From: Acidiphilium sp. PA
GTDB lineage: Bacteria; Pseudomonadota; Alphaproteobacteria; Acetobacterales; Acetobacteraceae
Direction of reading: 5' to 3'
DNA: 64,000 nt
Assembly: GCF_026191915.1 (NCBI RefSeq)
Contig: NZ_JAIMBY010000007.1
Location: 62,001-126,000 of the forward strand
A program made the translations under genes and the position numbers. The notes beneath the pieces are model-generated. The model was not told the origin of the DNA. It searched no databases and was given only the letters and a program-made list of their open reading frames with translations. Below, one piece after another: positions 46,749 to 56,230 of this stretch (within the stretch, counting starts at the first letter, position 1; each line of letters opens with the position of its first letter).

Positions 46749-47231
46749 GTGGATAGAACCCCAGCCTCAGCCGTCTCGACCGTGCCGATCAACGCCAGAC
46801 TACAAGGCGTGTTCGACCACGTCTCGGCTCAGCGCGGTGCCGATGCCCTGAGCGACGCGATCGTGGACCTTATCCTCACCATCCTGAACATCCTGCGCAG
46901 TTTCCTCGAAACCTGCGCCTCACCATCCGCACCGGCACCAAACTGCCCGGCCCTCAACGCCACCATCCGCCCGCAACCCGAAGCCACGCCCCCGCGCCGT
47001 GCCACGTCCGCCTCACCGCATCCCGCACGCCGCCATCAGCGCCCGCCCGCCGCGAACCCGCCCGCCCCGAACCCGCCCATCTGCGCAACCGCCCAACCCA
47101 CACCAACCGAACCCATCCCAAACCCCGTCACCACAGCGGTCGCCATCTCACCCTCGCGCCAGGCCCGCCCGCCAGACCCCCATCCGCGCCGCCAAACCGC
47201 ACGCCCAGAGCACCGGTTCAAACACGCCTAA
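46749..47231 (+). CDS. Proline-rich hypothetical protein
   Basis: 160 residues from GTG 46749; the frame opens at TTG 46713 and no ATG is available near the start. The N-terminal half contains an amphipathic/hydrophobic helix (DALSDAIVDLILTILNILRSFLE) and the rest is a Pro/Ala/Arg-rich low-complexity tail (NPPAPNPPICATAQPTPTEP). Similar short helix-plus-proline-tail proteins are known as hypotheticals in Acetobacteraceae, but I cannot name a family. The tail may be only a by-product of C-rich sequence. No clear ribosome binding site. Confidence 0.35.
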   Translation: MDRTPASAVSTVPINARLQGVFDHVSAQRGADALSDAIVDLILTILNILRSFLETCASPSAPAPNCPALNATIRPQPEATPPRRATSASPHPARRHQRPPAANPPAPNPPICATAQPTPTEPIPNPVTTAVAISPSRQARPPDPHPRRQTARPEHRFKHA

Positions 47232-47256
47232 TTCGTTACGATATCAAAACAAAAAC

Positions 47257-48228
47257 TCAGTTCCCGCCCCGCCCCGCCCGCACCCGCGCGATATTCGCCA
47301 ATTGCTCACCGAACGTCCGGGCAAACACATGCCCACCCGTGCCGGTCGCCACGAAAAACAAATCCTGCGTCGCCGCCGGGTGCAGCACCGCATCGATCGC
47401 CGCAATCCCCGGCGACGCGATCGGCCCCGGCGGCAACCCATGGTGCAGATAGGTGTTATAGGCGCTCGGCGTCGCCAGATCATGATCGGTAACCCGGTGG
47501 GGCAGGGCGGTCGCCTGCCCCTTGGTTACCGCGAAAATCACCGTCGGATCAGCCTGCAGCTTCATCCCCTGCGCCAGCCGGTTTTCATAAACCCCCGCAA
47601 TCTTCGGCAACTCCGCCGCAACCGGCGTTTCCAGTTGCACGATCGAGGCCAGCGTCACCGCCTGTTGCGGCGTCTGCACCGGCAAATCCGGCGCGCGCGC
47701 CGCCCAGGCAGCGGCCAGCGCCCTGGTCATCGCATGCTGCATCCGCCGCAGAATGCTCTGCCGCGTCGCGCCATAGACATAATCATAGGTCTGCGGCAGC
47801 ACGCTGCCTTCGGGTGGTGGCGCCACATGCCCGCGCGCTTCCGGCAGCGCATTGATGATCGCGGCAATCTGGATCGCGGTCAGACCTTCGGGAATCGTCG
47901 CCTTGTGCTGCACCACCGCGCCGGATCGCAGCGTATGCAAAATCCGCCGCAGGCTGCCATGCGCGACGAATTCAAACTCGCCCGCCCGCAACGGCCCCTG
48001 GCGCCGCGTGATCCAGGCCGCGAGCTCGAAAATAAGCGGATAGCGGATCACCCCGGCGCGCTTCAGTGTCCGCGCCACCGCCACCGTACTGCCCGGCGGC
48101 ACCACGACATCGCGCGTCACCGCCAGCGCACCCGGAGCATAGTAGCTCTGCCGCACCGCCTGGTTGCCGATATTCGCCGCGACCACCAGCGCCATCAGCA
48201 CCAGGATCAGCCGCCCGCGGCTCAACAT
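47257..48228 (-). CDS. mltG: Endolytic transglycosylase MltG
   Basis: 323 residues with one N-terminal membrane anchor (LILVLMALVVAANIG) and a periplasmic YceG/MltG domain: a LysM-like part (RTLKRAGVIRYPLIFELAA, LRAGEFEF), IPEGLTAIQIAAIINA, then the catalytic region ASIVQLETPVAAELPKIAGVYENRL and ADPTVIFA. The enzyme cuts nascent glycan strands, thereby setting their length. Most family members read ASIVEKET in the catalytic region; here the first Glu is Gln, so activity deserves a check. It is last in the fabD-fabG-acpP-fabF-mltG order usual for proteobacteria, 14 bases after fabF. Confidence 0.93.
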   Translation of the reverse strand: MLSRGRLILVLMALVVAANIGNQAVRQSYYAPGALAVTRDVVVPPGSTVAVARTLKRAGVIRYPLIFELAAWITRRQGPLRAGEFEFVAHGSLRRILHTLRSGAVVQHKATIPEGLTAIQIAAIINALPEARGHVAPPPEGSVLPQTYDYVYGATRQSILRRMQHAMTRALAAAWAARAPDLPVQTPQQAVTLASIVQLETPVAAELPKIAGVYENRLAQGMKLQADPTVIFAVTKGQATALPHRVTDHDLATPSAYNTYLHHGLPPGPIASPGIAAIDAVLHPAATQDLFFVATGTGGHVFARTFGEQLANIARVRAGRGGN

Positions 48229-48242
48229 GCGGCGCCGCCCGG

Positions 48243-49511
48243 TCAGTTGACCTTGCGGAACAGGATCGAGGCATTGGTGCCCCCGAACCCGAAACTGTTC
48301 GACAGCACGACATCGATCTTGCGGCGCTGCGCGGTATGCGCCACCCGGTCGATCACGCTCGCACGGCTGGGTTCATCCAGATTGAGGGTCGGCGGGGCGA
48401 CGCCGTCCCGGATCGCGAGAATCGAAAACACCGCCTCGATCGCCCCGGCCGCGCCCAGCAGATGCCCCGTCGCCGATTTGGTCGAGGACATTGCAACGCC
48501 CCGCGCGGCATCGCCGAACAGGTTTTCGACCGCTTCCAACTCCAGATCATCGCCCATCGGCGTCGAAGTGCCGTGCGCGTTGATGTATTGAATATCGCCC
48601 GGCACCAGCCCGCCCGATTTCAGCGCCGCCTTCATCGCGCGGAACGCACCATCATGATGATCGGCCGGTGCCGTGATATGATGCGCATCGCCCGACATGC
48701 CGTAACCCGCGATCTCGGCATAGATCTTCGCACCACGCGCCTTGGCATGCTCGTATTCCTCCAGGAACACCACGCCCGAGCCCTCGCCCATCACGAAACC
48801 GTCGCGGTCCTTGTCCCACGGCCGCGAAGCCGCCTGGGGGCGGTCGTTGAACCCGGTCGAAAGCGCGCGCGAGGCGCAGAACCCCGCAATGCCCAGCGCG
48901 CACACCGCCGCCTCGGCACCACCGGCCAGCATGATATCGGCATCACCCAGCGCGATCAGCCGCGCCGCATCGCCGATCGCATGCACCCCCGTGGCACACG
49001 CCGTCACCGCCGAATGGTTCGGACCTTTCAGCCCGAACTTGATCGACACATTGCCCGAAACCAGGTTGACCAGCGCGGAGGGAATAAAGAACGGCGACAA
49101 CCGCCGCGCCTTGCCTTCGTGCACCAGGACCGAAGCCTCATAAATCGTCTGAAGCCCGCCGATGCCCGAGCCGATCATCACACCCGCGGCGTAACGATCC
49201 TCCTCGGTCCGGGGCACCCAGCCGCTGTCTTCCATCGCTTCGGTCGCCGCGACCATGCCAAGCTGGATGAACCGATCCATCTTTTTCTGGTCTTTGACGC
49301 CGACCCACTCGCCCAGCGTGAACCCGCCATCGGCGCGCGTGCCAGGCGGCATCTCCCCGGCCACCTGGCACGGCAGATCACTGGCATCGAAGGCGGTGAT
49401 CGCACCGATCCCGGAATCGCCATTGATCAGCCGCTGCCAGACCGGCTCGATCCCCACGCCCAACGGGCATGCGATTCCCATGCCGGTGACAACCACACGC
49501 CGCATCTTCAT
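48243..49511 (-). CDS. fabF: Beta-ketoacyl-ACP synthase II
   Basis: Condensing enzyme of fatty acid elongation, 422 residues. The thiolase-fold catalytic triad is visible: Cys in SAVTACATGVHAIGD near 165, His in NAHGTSTPMGDDLE near 305 and His in STKSATGHLLGAAG near 342. The N-terminal RRVVVTGMGIACPLGVG and C-terminal NSFGFGGTNASILF are typical for FabF. It follows acpP by 30 bases and belongs to the fabD-fabG-acpP-fabF cluster. Confidence 0.97.
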   Translation of the reverse strand: MKMRRVVVTGMGIACPLGVGIEPVWQRLINGDSGIGAITAFDASDLPCQVAGEMPPGTRADGGFTLGEWVGVKDQKKMDRFIQLGMVAATEAMEDSGWVPRTEEDRYAAGVMIGSGIGGLQTIYEASVLVHEGKARRLSPFFIPSALVNLVSGNVSIKFGLKGPNHSAVTACATGVHAIGDAARLIALGDADIMLAGGAEAAVCALGIAGFCASRALSTGFNDRPQAASRPWDKDRDGFVMGEGSGVVFLEEYEHAKARGAKIYAEIAGYGMSGDAHHITAPADHHDGAFRAMKAALKSGGLVPGDIQYINAHGTSTPMGDDLELEAVENLFGDAARGVAMSSTKSATGHLLGAAGAIEAVFSILAIRDGVAPPTLNLDEPSRASVIDRVAHTAQRRKIDVVLSNSFGFGGTNASILFRKVN

Positions 49512-49541
49512 GTCCTGACACTCACGCTGCCGTCTCGCCGG

Positions 49542-49781
49542 TTACTCGGCTTTCTGCTTCTCGATGTAATCGATCGCGTCCTTGACGGTCGTGATCTTCT
49601 CGGCCGCGTCCTCGGGAATCTCGACGCCAAACGCCTCTTCGAACGCCATGACCAGCTCGACAGTATCAAGGCTGTCCGCGCCCAGATCATCGATGAAGGA
49701 GGCTTCAGGCGTTACTTTCGCTTCATCGACGCCGAGATGCTCGACAACGATCTTCTTTACCTTATCGGCGACTTCACTCAT
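49542..49781 (-). CDS. acpP: Acyl carrier protein
   Basis: 79-residue acidic carrier of the growing fatty acid chain. The 4'-phosphopantetheine attachment serine is in [19 protein letters not shown] near residue 37. ATG 49781 with AGGAG (49792-49796, minus strand) gives the canonical start [17 protein letters not shown]; the longer frame upstream is ignored. It sits between fabG and fabF as in most proteobacteria. Confidence 0.97.
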   Translation of the reverse strand: MSEVADKVKKIVVEHLGVDEAKVTPEASFIDDLGADSLDTVELVMAFEEAFGVEIPEDAAEKITTVKDAIDYIEKQKAE

Positions 49782-49932
49782 TCTCTGTGTGCTCCTGTAA
49801 CGAAATTTTGGGCGGTCCATAGGCACGAACATCCCGGAGAATTCATGGCCAGCGCCATGTTCCGGTTTACTTGCGAAAGTCCGGCGCGCTTAGCATGGTT
49901 CATCGTGCCGCGCCAACCATGGCGCGGCGCTG

Positions 49933-50682
49933 CTAGATCATCGCCATCCCACCGTTCACATGCAAGACCGAACCGGTCACCCAGCCCGCGGCATCCGACG
50001 CCAGATACGCCACGGCCGCCGCCACATCCGCCGGCTGGCCCAGCCGGCCGAGCGGAATTTTACCGGCCAGGGCCGCGCGCTGCTCCTCGGTCAGCGCATC
50101 GGTCATCGCGGTCTCGATAAAGCCCGGCGCCACCAGATTGATCGTGATGTTGCGCGACGCCACTTCCTGCGCGAGCGCCTTGGTCAGCCCGATCAGCCCC
50201 GCCTTCGCCGCGGCGTAGTTCGCCTGACCCGGATTACCGGTCGAACCCACGATGCTGCCGATATTGATGATCCGCCCGGCACGGCGCCGCATCATGAATT
50301 TCAGCGCCGCCCGCGACAGGCGGAACGGCGCCGCCAGATCGACATCGAGCACCTGTCCCCACGCCTCGTCGCTCATGCGCAGGGTGAGCCCGTCGCGCGT
50401 CAGCCCGGCATTGTTGACCAGAATATCCACCTTGCCCATCGCGGCCTCGGCGCCGGCGATCAACGCCTCCGCCGCCTTCGGATCGGCCAGATCCGCCGCC
50501 TGTACATGGCTGCGCTCACCAAGCTCCGCCGCCAGCGCCGTCAGCGCCGCTTCACGCGTGCCCGACAGCATCACCGCCGCCCCCAGCCCGTGCAGCGTGC
50601 GCGCAATCGCAGCGCCAATCCCGCCGGACGCGCCGGTCACCAGCGCGGTCCTGCCATCCAGCCTGAACGGATCAGCCGACAT
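49933..50682 (-). CDS. fabG: 3-oxoacyl-ACP reductase
   Basis: Short-chain dehydrogenase of 249 residues reducing 3-oxoacyl-ACP with NADPH. The cofactor motif is ALVTGASGGIGAAIAR, NNAG lies in ILVNNAGLTRDGL, and the catalytic Ser/Tyr/Lys are in INIGSIVGSTGNPGQANYAAAKAG. The end FIETAMTDAL and the C-terminal LHVNGGMAMI are family-typical. It overlaps the 3' end of fabD by 11 bases, indicating coupled translation. The 150-bp gap to acpP is the largest in the cluster. Confidence 0.97.
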   Translation of the reverse strand: MSADPFRLDGRTALVTGASGGIGAAIARTLHGLGAAVMLSGTREAALTALAAELGERSHVQAADLADPKAAEALIAGAEAAMGKVDILVNNAGLTRDGLTLRMSDEAWGQVLDVDLAAPFRLSRAALKFMMRRRAGRIINIGSIVGSTGNPGQANYAAAKAGLIGLTKALAQEVASRNITINLVAPGFIETAMTDALTEEQRAALAGKIPLGRLGQPADVAAAVAYLASDAAGWVTGSVLHVNGGMAMI

Positions 50683-51631
50683 GTTTGATCAAAGCCTCCA
50701 GCTCCGCCGGTGTGCCGCAATTCAGCGCCTCGGCCTCCGGCGCGATTCGCCGGATCAACCCGGACAGCACCTTGCCCGACCCCAGTTCGATGAACCGCGT
50801 CACCCCCAGATCGACCATGGCCGCCACCGATTCGCGCCAGCGGACCGTGGCCGTCACCTGCTCGACCAGCAATGCGGAAATCTCAGCCGGCTGCGTCGCC
50901 TTGGCCGCCGTCACGTTCGCGATCAACGGCACCACCGGCGCGCGCGGCGGTGTCGCTTCCAGCGCGAAGCGCATCGCCTCGGCCGCCGGCGCCATCAGCG
51001 CGCAATGAAACGGTGCCGAAACCGGCAGCTTCATCGCCCGCTTGACGCCGCGCGCCTTGGCGATCTCGATCGCCCGGTCCACCGCCGCCGCCGCGCCCGA
51101 AATCACCACCTGGCCGCCGCCGTTGTCATTCGCGACCGAAACCACGTCGGACCCGGCCGGCCCGCTCTCCGCCTCGGCGCAGATCGCGCGCGCGGCCTCC
51201 AGTTCAACGCCCAGCAAAGCGGCCATCGCCCCTTCGCCCGCCGGCACCGCGCGCTGCATCGCGTTGCCCCGCACCCGCAGCAACAGCGCCGCCTCGGCGA
51301 CCGTGAACGCACCTGCCGCCGCAAGCGCGGAATACTCACCCAGGGAATGTCCGGCCACCACCGCGGCGCGCGCGCGCACCGCGACATGACCCTCCTGCTC
51401 CAGACAGCGCAGCACCGCCATCGACATCGCCATCAACGCGGGCTGGGCATTCTCGGTCAGCGTCAACGCCTCGGCCGGACCCTCGAACATCAGCCGCGAG
51501 AGCTTCTGCTTCAGAACCTCGTCGACCTCCTCGAACACCTCGCGCGCCGGCGCGAACGCCGCCGCCAGATCGCGCCCCATCCCGACCGTTTGACTGCCCT
51601 GACCCGGAAAAATAAAGGCGTTTACCGCCAT
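50672..51631 (-). CDS. fabD: Malonyl-CoA:ACP transacylase
   Basis: 319 residues, loading malonyl groups onto ACP. The start MAVNAFIFPGQGSQTVGMGR is canonical, the nucleophilic serine is in VVAGHSLGEYSALAAAG near 93, and the catalytic histidine is in SAPFHCALMAPA near 202. ATG 51631 with AGGAGA (51639-51644, minus strand) is chosen; the longer frame to 51700 lacks a signal. First gene of the cluster on the minus strand. An A/T palindromic unit lies 110 bp upstream. Confidence 0.97.
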   Translation of the reverse strand: MAVNAFIFPGQGSQTVGMGRDLAAAFAPAREVFEEVDEVLKQKLSRLMFEGPAEALTLTENAQPALMAMSMAVLRCLEQEGHVAVRARAAVVAGHSLGEYSALAAAGAFTVAEAALLLRVRGNAMQRAVPAGEGAMAALLGVELEAARAICAEAESGPAGSDVVSVANDNGGGQVVISGAAAAVDRAIEIAKARGVKRAMKLPVSAPFHCALMAPAAEAMRFALEATPPRAPVVPLIANVTAAKATQPAEISALLVEQVTATVRWRESVAAMVDLGVTRFIELGSGKVLSGLIRRIAPEAEALNCGTPAELEALIKHVG

Positions 51632-51638
51632 GAACCCG

Positions 51639-51644
51639 TCTCCT
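51639..51644 (-). promoter_or_regulatory. Ribosome binding site deciding the fabD start
   Basis: AGGAGA on the minus strand, 7 bases before ATG 51631, rules against the longer frame that opens at 51700. Confidence 0.75.
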
Positions 51645-51740
51645 GCTCTTGGGCGCGGGGTAGATTGGGACGGCGCGCAAGTCAATTCTGGGCCTGCCAC
51701 GGCCGGTAGATGGGCGGCCTGAGGTGTGCGGAAGAAAGCT

Positions 51741-51774
51741 CTTCTTTTTTGGAAAAAAGAAGCAAAAAACTTTT
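51741..51774. repeat. A/T palindromic element, single unit
   Basis: CTTCTTTTTTGGAAAAAAGAAG followed by CAAAAAACTTTT. Left unit only. It separates fabD (start 51631, reading away) from the end of the Wza-like gene (51854). Confidence 0.8.
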
Positions 51775-51853
51775 ATCTGTTTGGTGCGGCGGCGTTTTTC
51801 GGGTCGTCGCCGGACATCGGCACGTTCGTTCTGTTCGGGCGCTGCTACCCGGT

Positions 51854-52444
51854 TTAGAAGTGACGTTCAAACACCTCGATCACGTCACCCGGCGCAATCA
51901 ACGCCGTCGCCGGGGCCCGATATTCGACCGAGCGCCCGTGGCGCACACGAATGACCCCGACCCGCGACTGCAGCGCCCGGTCAGTAAAGCCGTTGGCGAT
52001 CGAGACCGCCGTCAGCACCGTCATGCCCGGCTGAAACGGATACTGGCCGGGCTTGTTGACCTCACCCAGAATCGAAAACGGCCGATACCGCCGCACATCG
52101 ACCGCGACCTCCGGTCGGCGCAGAATGCCGCGCCGCACCAGCCCCGCCGCAATCGCCCGGCCGAGTCCGCTTGCGGTATGGCCGGCCGCGCGCACCGGCC
52201 CGAGCAGGGGCACATCGATCATGCCGGCGGCGCTGACATCGTAATCGGCGCTCAACTGCTTCTGGTCGAACACCACGACCCGCACCCGGTCGCCGGTGCC
52301 GAGCCGGTAATTCCGCGCCGATGTCGCCGGCAGCGGCGGCAGATCGCCGCCCGCCGCGCACCCGCCCAGCATCGCCACGCCCCAACAAGCCATTGTCCGC
52401 AGCATCAGGCTTCGACGCCCGGATGAGTCTCGCAGCATCATCAT
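51854..52444 (-). CDS. Polysaccharide export lipoprotein (Wza-like)
   Basis: 196 residues. A lipoprotein signal is visible (RTMACWGVAMLGGCAAGG, lipobox Cys near 29). The Poly_export domain follows (YRLGTGDRVRVVVFDQKQLS, then AAGMIDVPLLGPVRAAGHT) and one SLBB-like repeat (FSILGEVNKPGQYPFQPGMTVLTAV). It would form the outer-membrane export channel of an exopolysaccharide. It is shorter than E. coli Wza and ends shortly after one SLBB unit. It is divergent from the Wzc-like kinase gene 158 bp away, with which it should work. Confidence 0.92.
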   Translation of the reverse strand: MMMLRDSSGRRSLMLRTMACWGVAMLGGCAAGGDLPPLPATSARNYRLGTGDRVRVVVFDQKQLSADYDVSAAGMIDVPLLGPVRAAGHTASGLGRAIAAGLVRRGILRRPEVAVDVRRYRPFSILGEVNKPGQYPFQPGMTVLTAVSIANGFTDRALQSRVGVIRVRHGRSVEYRAPATALIAPGDVIEVFERHF

Positions 52445-52602
52445 TCACAACCTTCGAGGGCAAACGATTGAACAGCAACTTAAGATTGACTTAACGCGAA
52501 ATCGGGGCAACAATCACACATTATTTGTTGCATCGCAAAAACAGGCCGGTGACCCAATCCCATGACGTGCTCGGCTCCCGCTGCTGAAAATCCGTCATCC
52601 CG

Positions 52603-54783
52603 ATGAGCGAGGTCGGATCATTGTCGCCCGCCGCCTCGCCCCGACCGCTCCTGGCCGGCGCGCTGACACTGCTGACCGCGCCCGACCCGCTGCAACCGCT
52701 CCGTGCCATTCGCCGCCACTGGCGCCTGACGGCGCTGATCACCATCGGCCTGCCGGCGCTCGTCGCCCTGGCGCTCACGCGTCAGCCGCCCACCTACACC
52801 GCCACCGGTACCCTGCTCTACGCGCCGCTCGACTTCAACCCGAAATTGTTGCGCGGCGTGCTCGAAACCAGCCAGGTGACCGATACGCTCATGACCAGCC
52901 AGATCGCCGTGGTGCGCAGCACCGCCGTGATCGAGAGCATGATCGACCGGCTCGATCTGGCGCACACCCCGCCGTTCAATCCCGCCCTGGCGCCATCGCC
53001 ACGCTGGCGCCGCTGGCTCGGCCTGCCGCCCGCCCACGCCGCGCCGCTGTCGCACCGGGCGCTGGTCGATCGGGTCCGCAACGCCCTTGCGGTCACCGTC
53101 CCGTCAGGCTCGCAACTGCTGCGGGTCTCGTTCACCAGCACCGATCCGAAACTGGCCGCGCAGGCGGTCAACAGCGCGATGCAAACCTATCTCGCGCGCC
53201 AGCGCGACGATAATCTGACCATGCTCGACCACGCGCAGACCTGGCTGGCCCGGCGCGCCGCCACAACCGGGGCAGCGTTGCGCGCGCTCGATATCGCCAT
53301 CGCCCGCACCCGCGCCGCCGCCGGCACCGAACGCGGCACCGGTGCCGCGCCGCTGACCAATCAGGAAGCCGGCCAACTGACCGACAGCCTGGCCCGCGCC
53401 GAGACCGATCTGGCCGCCGCCAGCGCGCAGTTGCAGGCGGCCGATGCCCGCGGCGGAACACCGGCGGCGGCGGCAGCGGCGATTGCGACGAACGTCGCAC
53501 CGATGCGCGCCCGTGCCGCCGAACTCGCCGCCCGGCTTGGCGCGCTCGCCAGCACCGAGGGGCCGAACTACCCCGAATACCGCGCGGTCCGCCACCAGCT
53601 CGCCGCCCTGCAAGGCCAGATCGCCGCGGAGACCGCGCGTCAGGTCGAGGCGGCCCGCGCGACGATGCAGGTCGATCAGGCCCGCGTCGCCAGTCTGAAG
53701 GCGTCGCTTGCGCGGTTGCGCCGGCGTACCGCCGCCGAATCCATCCGCGCCGCACCGCTCGCCAGCCTGCTCGAACAGCGCACCGCCGAGCGCAGCCTGC
53801 TGCGCGAGCAGACCGAGCAGATCGGCACGCTGGAAAGCCAGAGCGTCCTGGCCAGGCCGGACGCCAGGATCATCTCGCCCGCCGACACGCCGGAGGTGCC
53901 GAGCGCGCCGCGCACCACCCTCATCATCGCCGGCGCGACCGTGCTCGGCTTCAGCCTCGGCATCATCGCCGCACTCGCGGCGGATTTGCTGAACGGCAGT
54001 TTCCGCTCCGGCGGCGAGATCCGCACCACGCTCGATCTACCCTGCATCGCCCTGATCCCCGAGGTCACGCGGCGCGCCCGGCGCGGGCTCGCCATGCCGG
54101 AATACACCCGGATGCACCCGTTCTCGCCGTTCAACGAGCAGATGCGCGCGCTGCGCACCAGCCTGTGGCTCGACCCGTCCGCGCCGCGCAGCCTCGCGAT
54201 CACCGCAGCGCGACCGAGCGAAGGCAAGACCACACTCGCCGTCAGCCTCGCCGTCTCGCTCGCCGCCGGGGGCATGCGCGTGCTGGTGATCGATTGCGAC
54301 ATCCGCCAGCCGAGTTTCGATGCGGTGTTCAACCTCGGCGGCGCGCCGGGCCTGACCGATCATCTGGCGGGTCGCGTGCCGGCGGATGCGGCGATCCACC
54401 GGCTCCCCGATCTGCAGCTCGATGTCATGCCCGCCGGCGCCGTCGCGGCCGATGCGCTGTCGCTGTTCATGGCCCCCTCGATGCGCGCGCTGATGACCAC
54501 CCTGCGCGACCGCTACGATCTGGTCATTCTCGATCTGCCGCCGGTGTTCGCCCTCGCCGAAAGTCAGGTTCTGGCGAAGGCCGCCGATGCCACCCTGCTG
54601 TGCATCCGTTGGGCGGAAACGCCGCGCCGGGTGGTTGCCGCGGCTCTCACGCTGCTCGATCAGGCCGGCATCAGGGTCGCCGGTACCATCCTGACCCGGG
54701 TCGATGGCGCGCGCCACGCCCGCGCAGGCTTCGCTGATTCCGAACTCTATCATCCACGCTATGGCGGTTATTTCAGATCTTGA
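52603..54783 (+). CDS. Polysaccharide co-polymerase / tyrosine autokinase (Wzc-like)
   Basis: 726 residues. An N-terminal Wzz-type domain (TM1 TALITIGLPALVALALT; periplasmic coiled-coil rich in Ala/Arg; TM2 LIIAGATVLGFSLGIIAALA) is fused to a BY-kinase domain: Walker A RPSEGKTTLAVSL near 537, Walker A' VLVIDCDIRQPSF near 562, Walker B VILDLPPVF near 643. The tail ELYHPRYGGYFRS carries three tyrosines, a short tyrosine cluster. Such kinases control exopolysaccharide chain length and export by cycles of autophosphorylation. No Wzb-type phosphatase is seen in the window. The next gene starts 23 bases before its stop. Confidence 0.93.
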   Translation: MSEVGSLSPAASPRPLLAGALTLLTAPDPLQPLRAIRRHWRLTALITIGLPALVALALTRQPPTYTATGTLLYAPLDFNPKLLRGVLETSQVTDTLMTSQIAVVRSTAVIESMIDRLDLAHTPPFNPALAPSPRWRRWLGLPPAHAAPLSHRALVDRVRNALAVTVPSGSQLLRVSFTSTDPKLAAQAVNSAMQTYLARQRDDNLTMLDHAQTWLARRAATTGAALRALDIAIARTRAAAGTERGTGAAPLTNQEAGQLTDSLARAETDLAAASAQLQAADARGGTPAAAAAAIATNVAPMRARAAELAARLGALASTEGPNYPEYRAVRHQLAALQGQIAAETARQVEAARATMQVDQARVASLKASLARLRRRTAAESIRAAPLASLLEQRTAERSLLREQTEQIGTLESQSVLARPDARIISPADTPEVPSAPRTTLIIAGATVLGFSLGIIAALAADLLNGSFRSGGEIRTTLDLPCIALIPEVTRRARRGLAMPEYTRMHPFSPFNEQMRALRTSLWLDPSAPRSLAITAARPSEGKTTLAVSLAVSLAAGGMRVLVIDCDIRQPSFDAVFNLGGAPGLTDHLAGRVPADAAIHRLPDLQLDVMPAGAVAADALSLFMAPSMRALMTTLRDRYDLVILDLPPVFALAESQVLAKAADATLLCIRWAETPRRVVAAALTLLDQAGIRVAGTILTRVDGARHARAGFADSELYHPRYGGYFRS

Positions 54784-56230
54784 CGCCCGTCCGGCGGGGC
54801 GGCTGCGCACCGGCTTCGATGCTCCCGAAGCCGCGCTGCTGGGCGCGGCCACGCTGCTGATGTTGTGGCCCGCGCTCTACAACGGGTTTCCGCTGATCTT
54901 CTCGGACACCGGCACGTATATCTCGCAGATGATGGAGCACCATCTCGGCTGGGACCGGCCGCCCTATTACAGCATGTTGCTGCTCGCGCTCGACTGGGGG
55001 CACAACCTGTGGCTACCGACGATCGCACAATGCGCCGTGACCGCGTGGATGATCCGGCGCACCCAGCGCATGGTGGCACCCCGCGCGGGCCTCGGCGCCG
55101 GCGCCCTGCTGCTGGCACCGCTGGTGTTGCTGACCGCACTGCCCTGGACCGCGGCGCAGATCATGCCGGATATTTTTACCCCCCTGATGGTGCTCGCCTT
55201 CGCGATTCTGGTGCTCGATGACCGGATGAGGCGGCGTGAGCGGCGATCGCTCGCCCTGCTGATCACGCTCGCGATCATGGTGCATCTGAGTAATCTGCCG
55301 ATCTATGCAGGGCTGTGCCTGTGCGTGCTGGTGCTGCGCCTTCGCGCGCGCCCGCGCCCGGACTGGAAGCATCTGCTGCCCCCGCTGGCCATCGGCGTCA
55401 CCGCGCTGATCGCGGTCAATCTGATCGCCTCCGGCACACCGTCGCCCTCGCCCTATGGCGACACCTTCGTGCTCGCCCGCCTGCTGAGCGATGGCCCGGC
55501 ACGCGCCACCCTGGCACGGGACTGTCCGACGCAGCGCTGGGCGTTGTGCCGCTACCAGGCCGACCTCGCGCACAGTGCGGACCGGTTTCTCTGGACGGCG
55601 AACAGCCCGCTGTATCGCGCCGGCGGCCCGATCCATTTAATCGATCAGACCAACGCGATCGTGCGCGACACCGTCATGACATATCCGGCCGTGGTGGCGC
55701 GCAATGCCGTGCGTGACACGTTGCGCCAGATGGTCACCTTCGCGCCGGGCAGCGGCCTGCGCCCGTGGTCGGCCACGGCGGGGGCCACGATACGGCGCGA
55801 TCTGCCCCCGGCAACGGTACGGGTATTTCTCCGCAGCCGGCAGGCCCGCCGGCGTCTCGCGATCGGCGAGCCGCTCGCCGCGATCGTCGCAACGGTCACG
55901 ATCGCAGGGATCGTCGCGACACTGGCGTTCGTACTGTGGGCGGTCGTGCAAGCCATCCGCCCCTTCCGCGTCATTGCCGCGCTGCGCCATACCCGCCCGC
56001 TGAACAAGGATCGGCCGATCGATCACCGGCCGATCGATCACCGGTTGTTCTGGCTCGCCGGTTTCGTGCTGCTGGCGCTGGTGGGCAATGCGGTGGTCAC
56101 CGGCAGCCTGTCCGGCCCGCACGACCGCTATGAGAGCCGCATCGTCTGGCTCGCGGTGCTGACCGGCGAGCTTGTGCTCGCGCGATGCTACGCGGCGTGG
56201 CGATCCCGCCCGACCAGCACCACCGCGTAA
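54761..56230 (+). CDS. Polytopic membrane protein of the exopolysaccharide region
   Basis: 489 residues, about ten hydrophobic segments (LLGAATLLMLWPALYNG, ALLLAPLVLLTALPWTAA, HLLPPLAIGVTALIAVNLIA, FWLAGFVLLALVGNAVVTG and others) and a periplasmic-looking loop of ~120 residues. The early motif FPLIFSDTGTYISQM, with an acidic pair in a first extracytoplasmic loop, is reminiscent of GT-C glycosyltransferases, but I cannot name the family. It overlaps the Wzc-like gene by 23 bases and so is probably translationally coupled. A tandem 15-bp repeat near 56014-56043 encodes RPIDHRPIDH. Confidence 0.7.
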   Translation: MAVISDLDARPAGRLRTGFDAPEAALLGAATLLMLWPALYNGFPLIFSDTGTYISQMMEHHLGWDRPPYYSMLLLALDWGHNLWLPTIAQCAVTAWMIRRTQRMVAPRAGLGAGALLLAPLVLLTALPWTAAQIMPDIFTPLMVLAFAILVLDDRMRRRERRSLALLITLAIMVHLSNLPIYAGLCLCVLVLRLRARPRPDWKHLLPPLAIGVTALIAVNLIASGTPSPSPYGDTFVLARLLSDGPARATLARDCPTQRWALCRYQADLAHSADRFLWTANSPLYRAGGPIHLIDQTNAIVRDTVMTYPAVVARNAVRDTLRQMVTFAPGSGLRPWSATAGATIRRDLPPATVRVFLRSRQARRRLAIGEPLAAIVATVTIAGIVATLAFVLWAVVQAIRPFRVIAALRHTRPLNKDRPIDHRPIDHRLFWLAGFVLLALVGNAVVTGSLSGPHDRYESRIVWLAVLTGELVLARCYAAWRSRPTSTTA

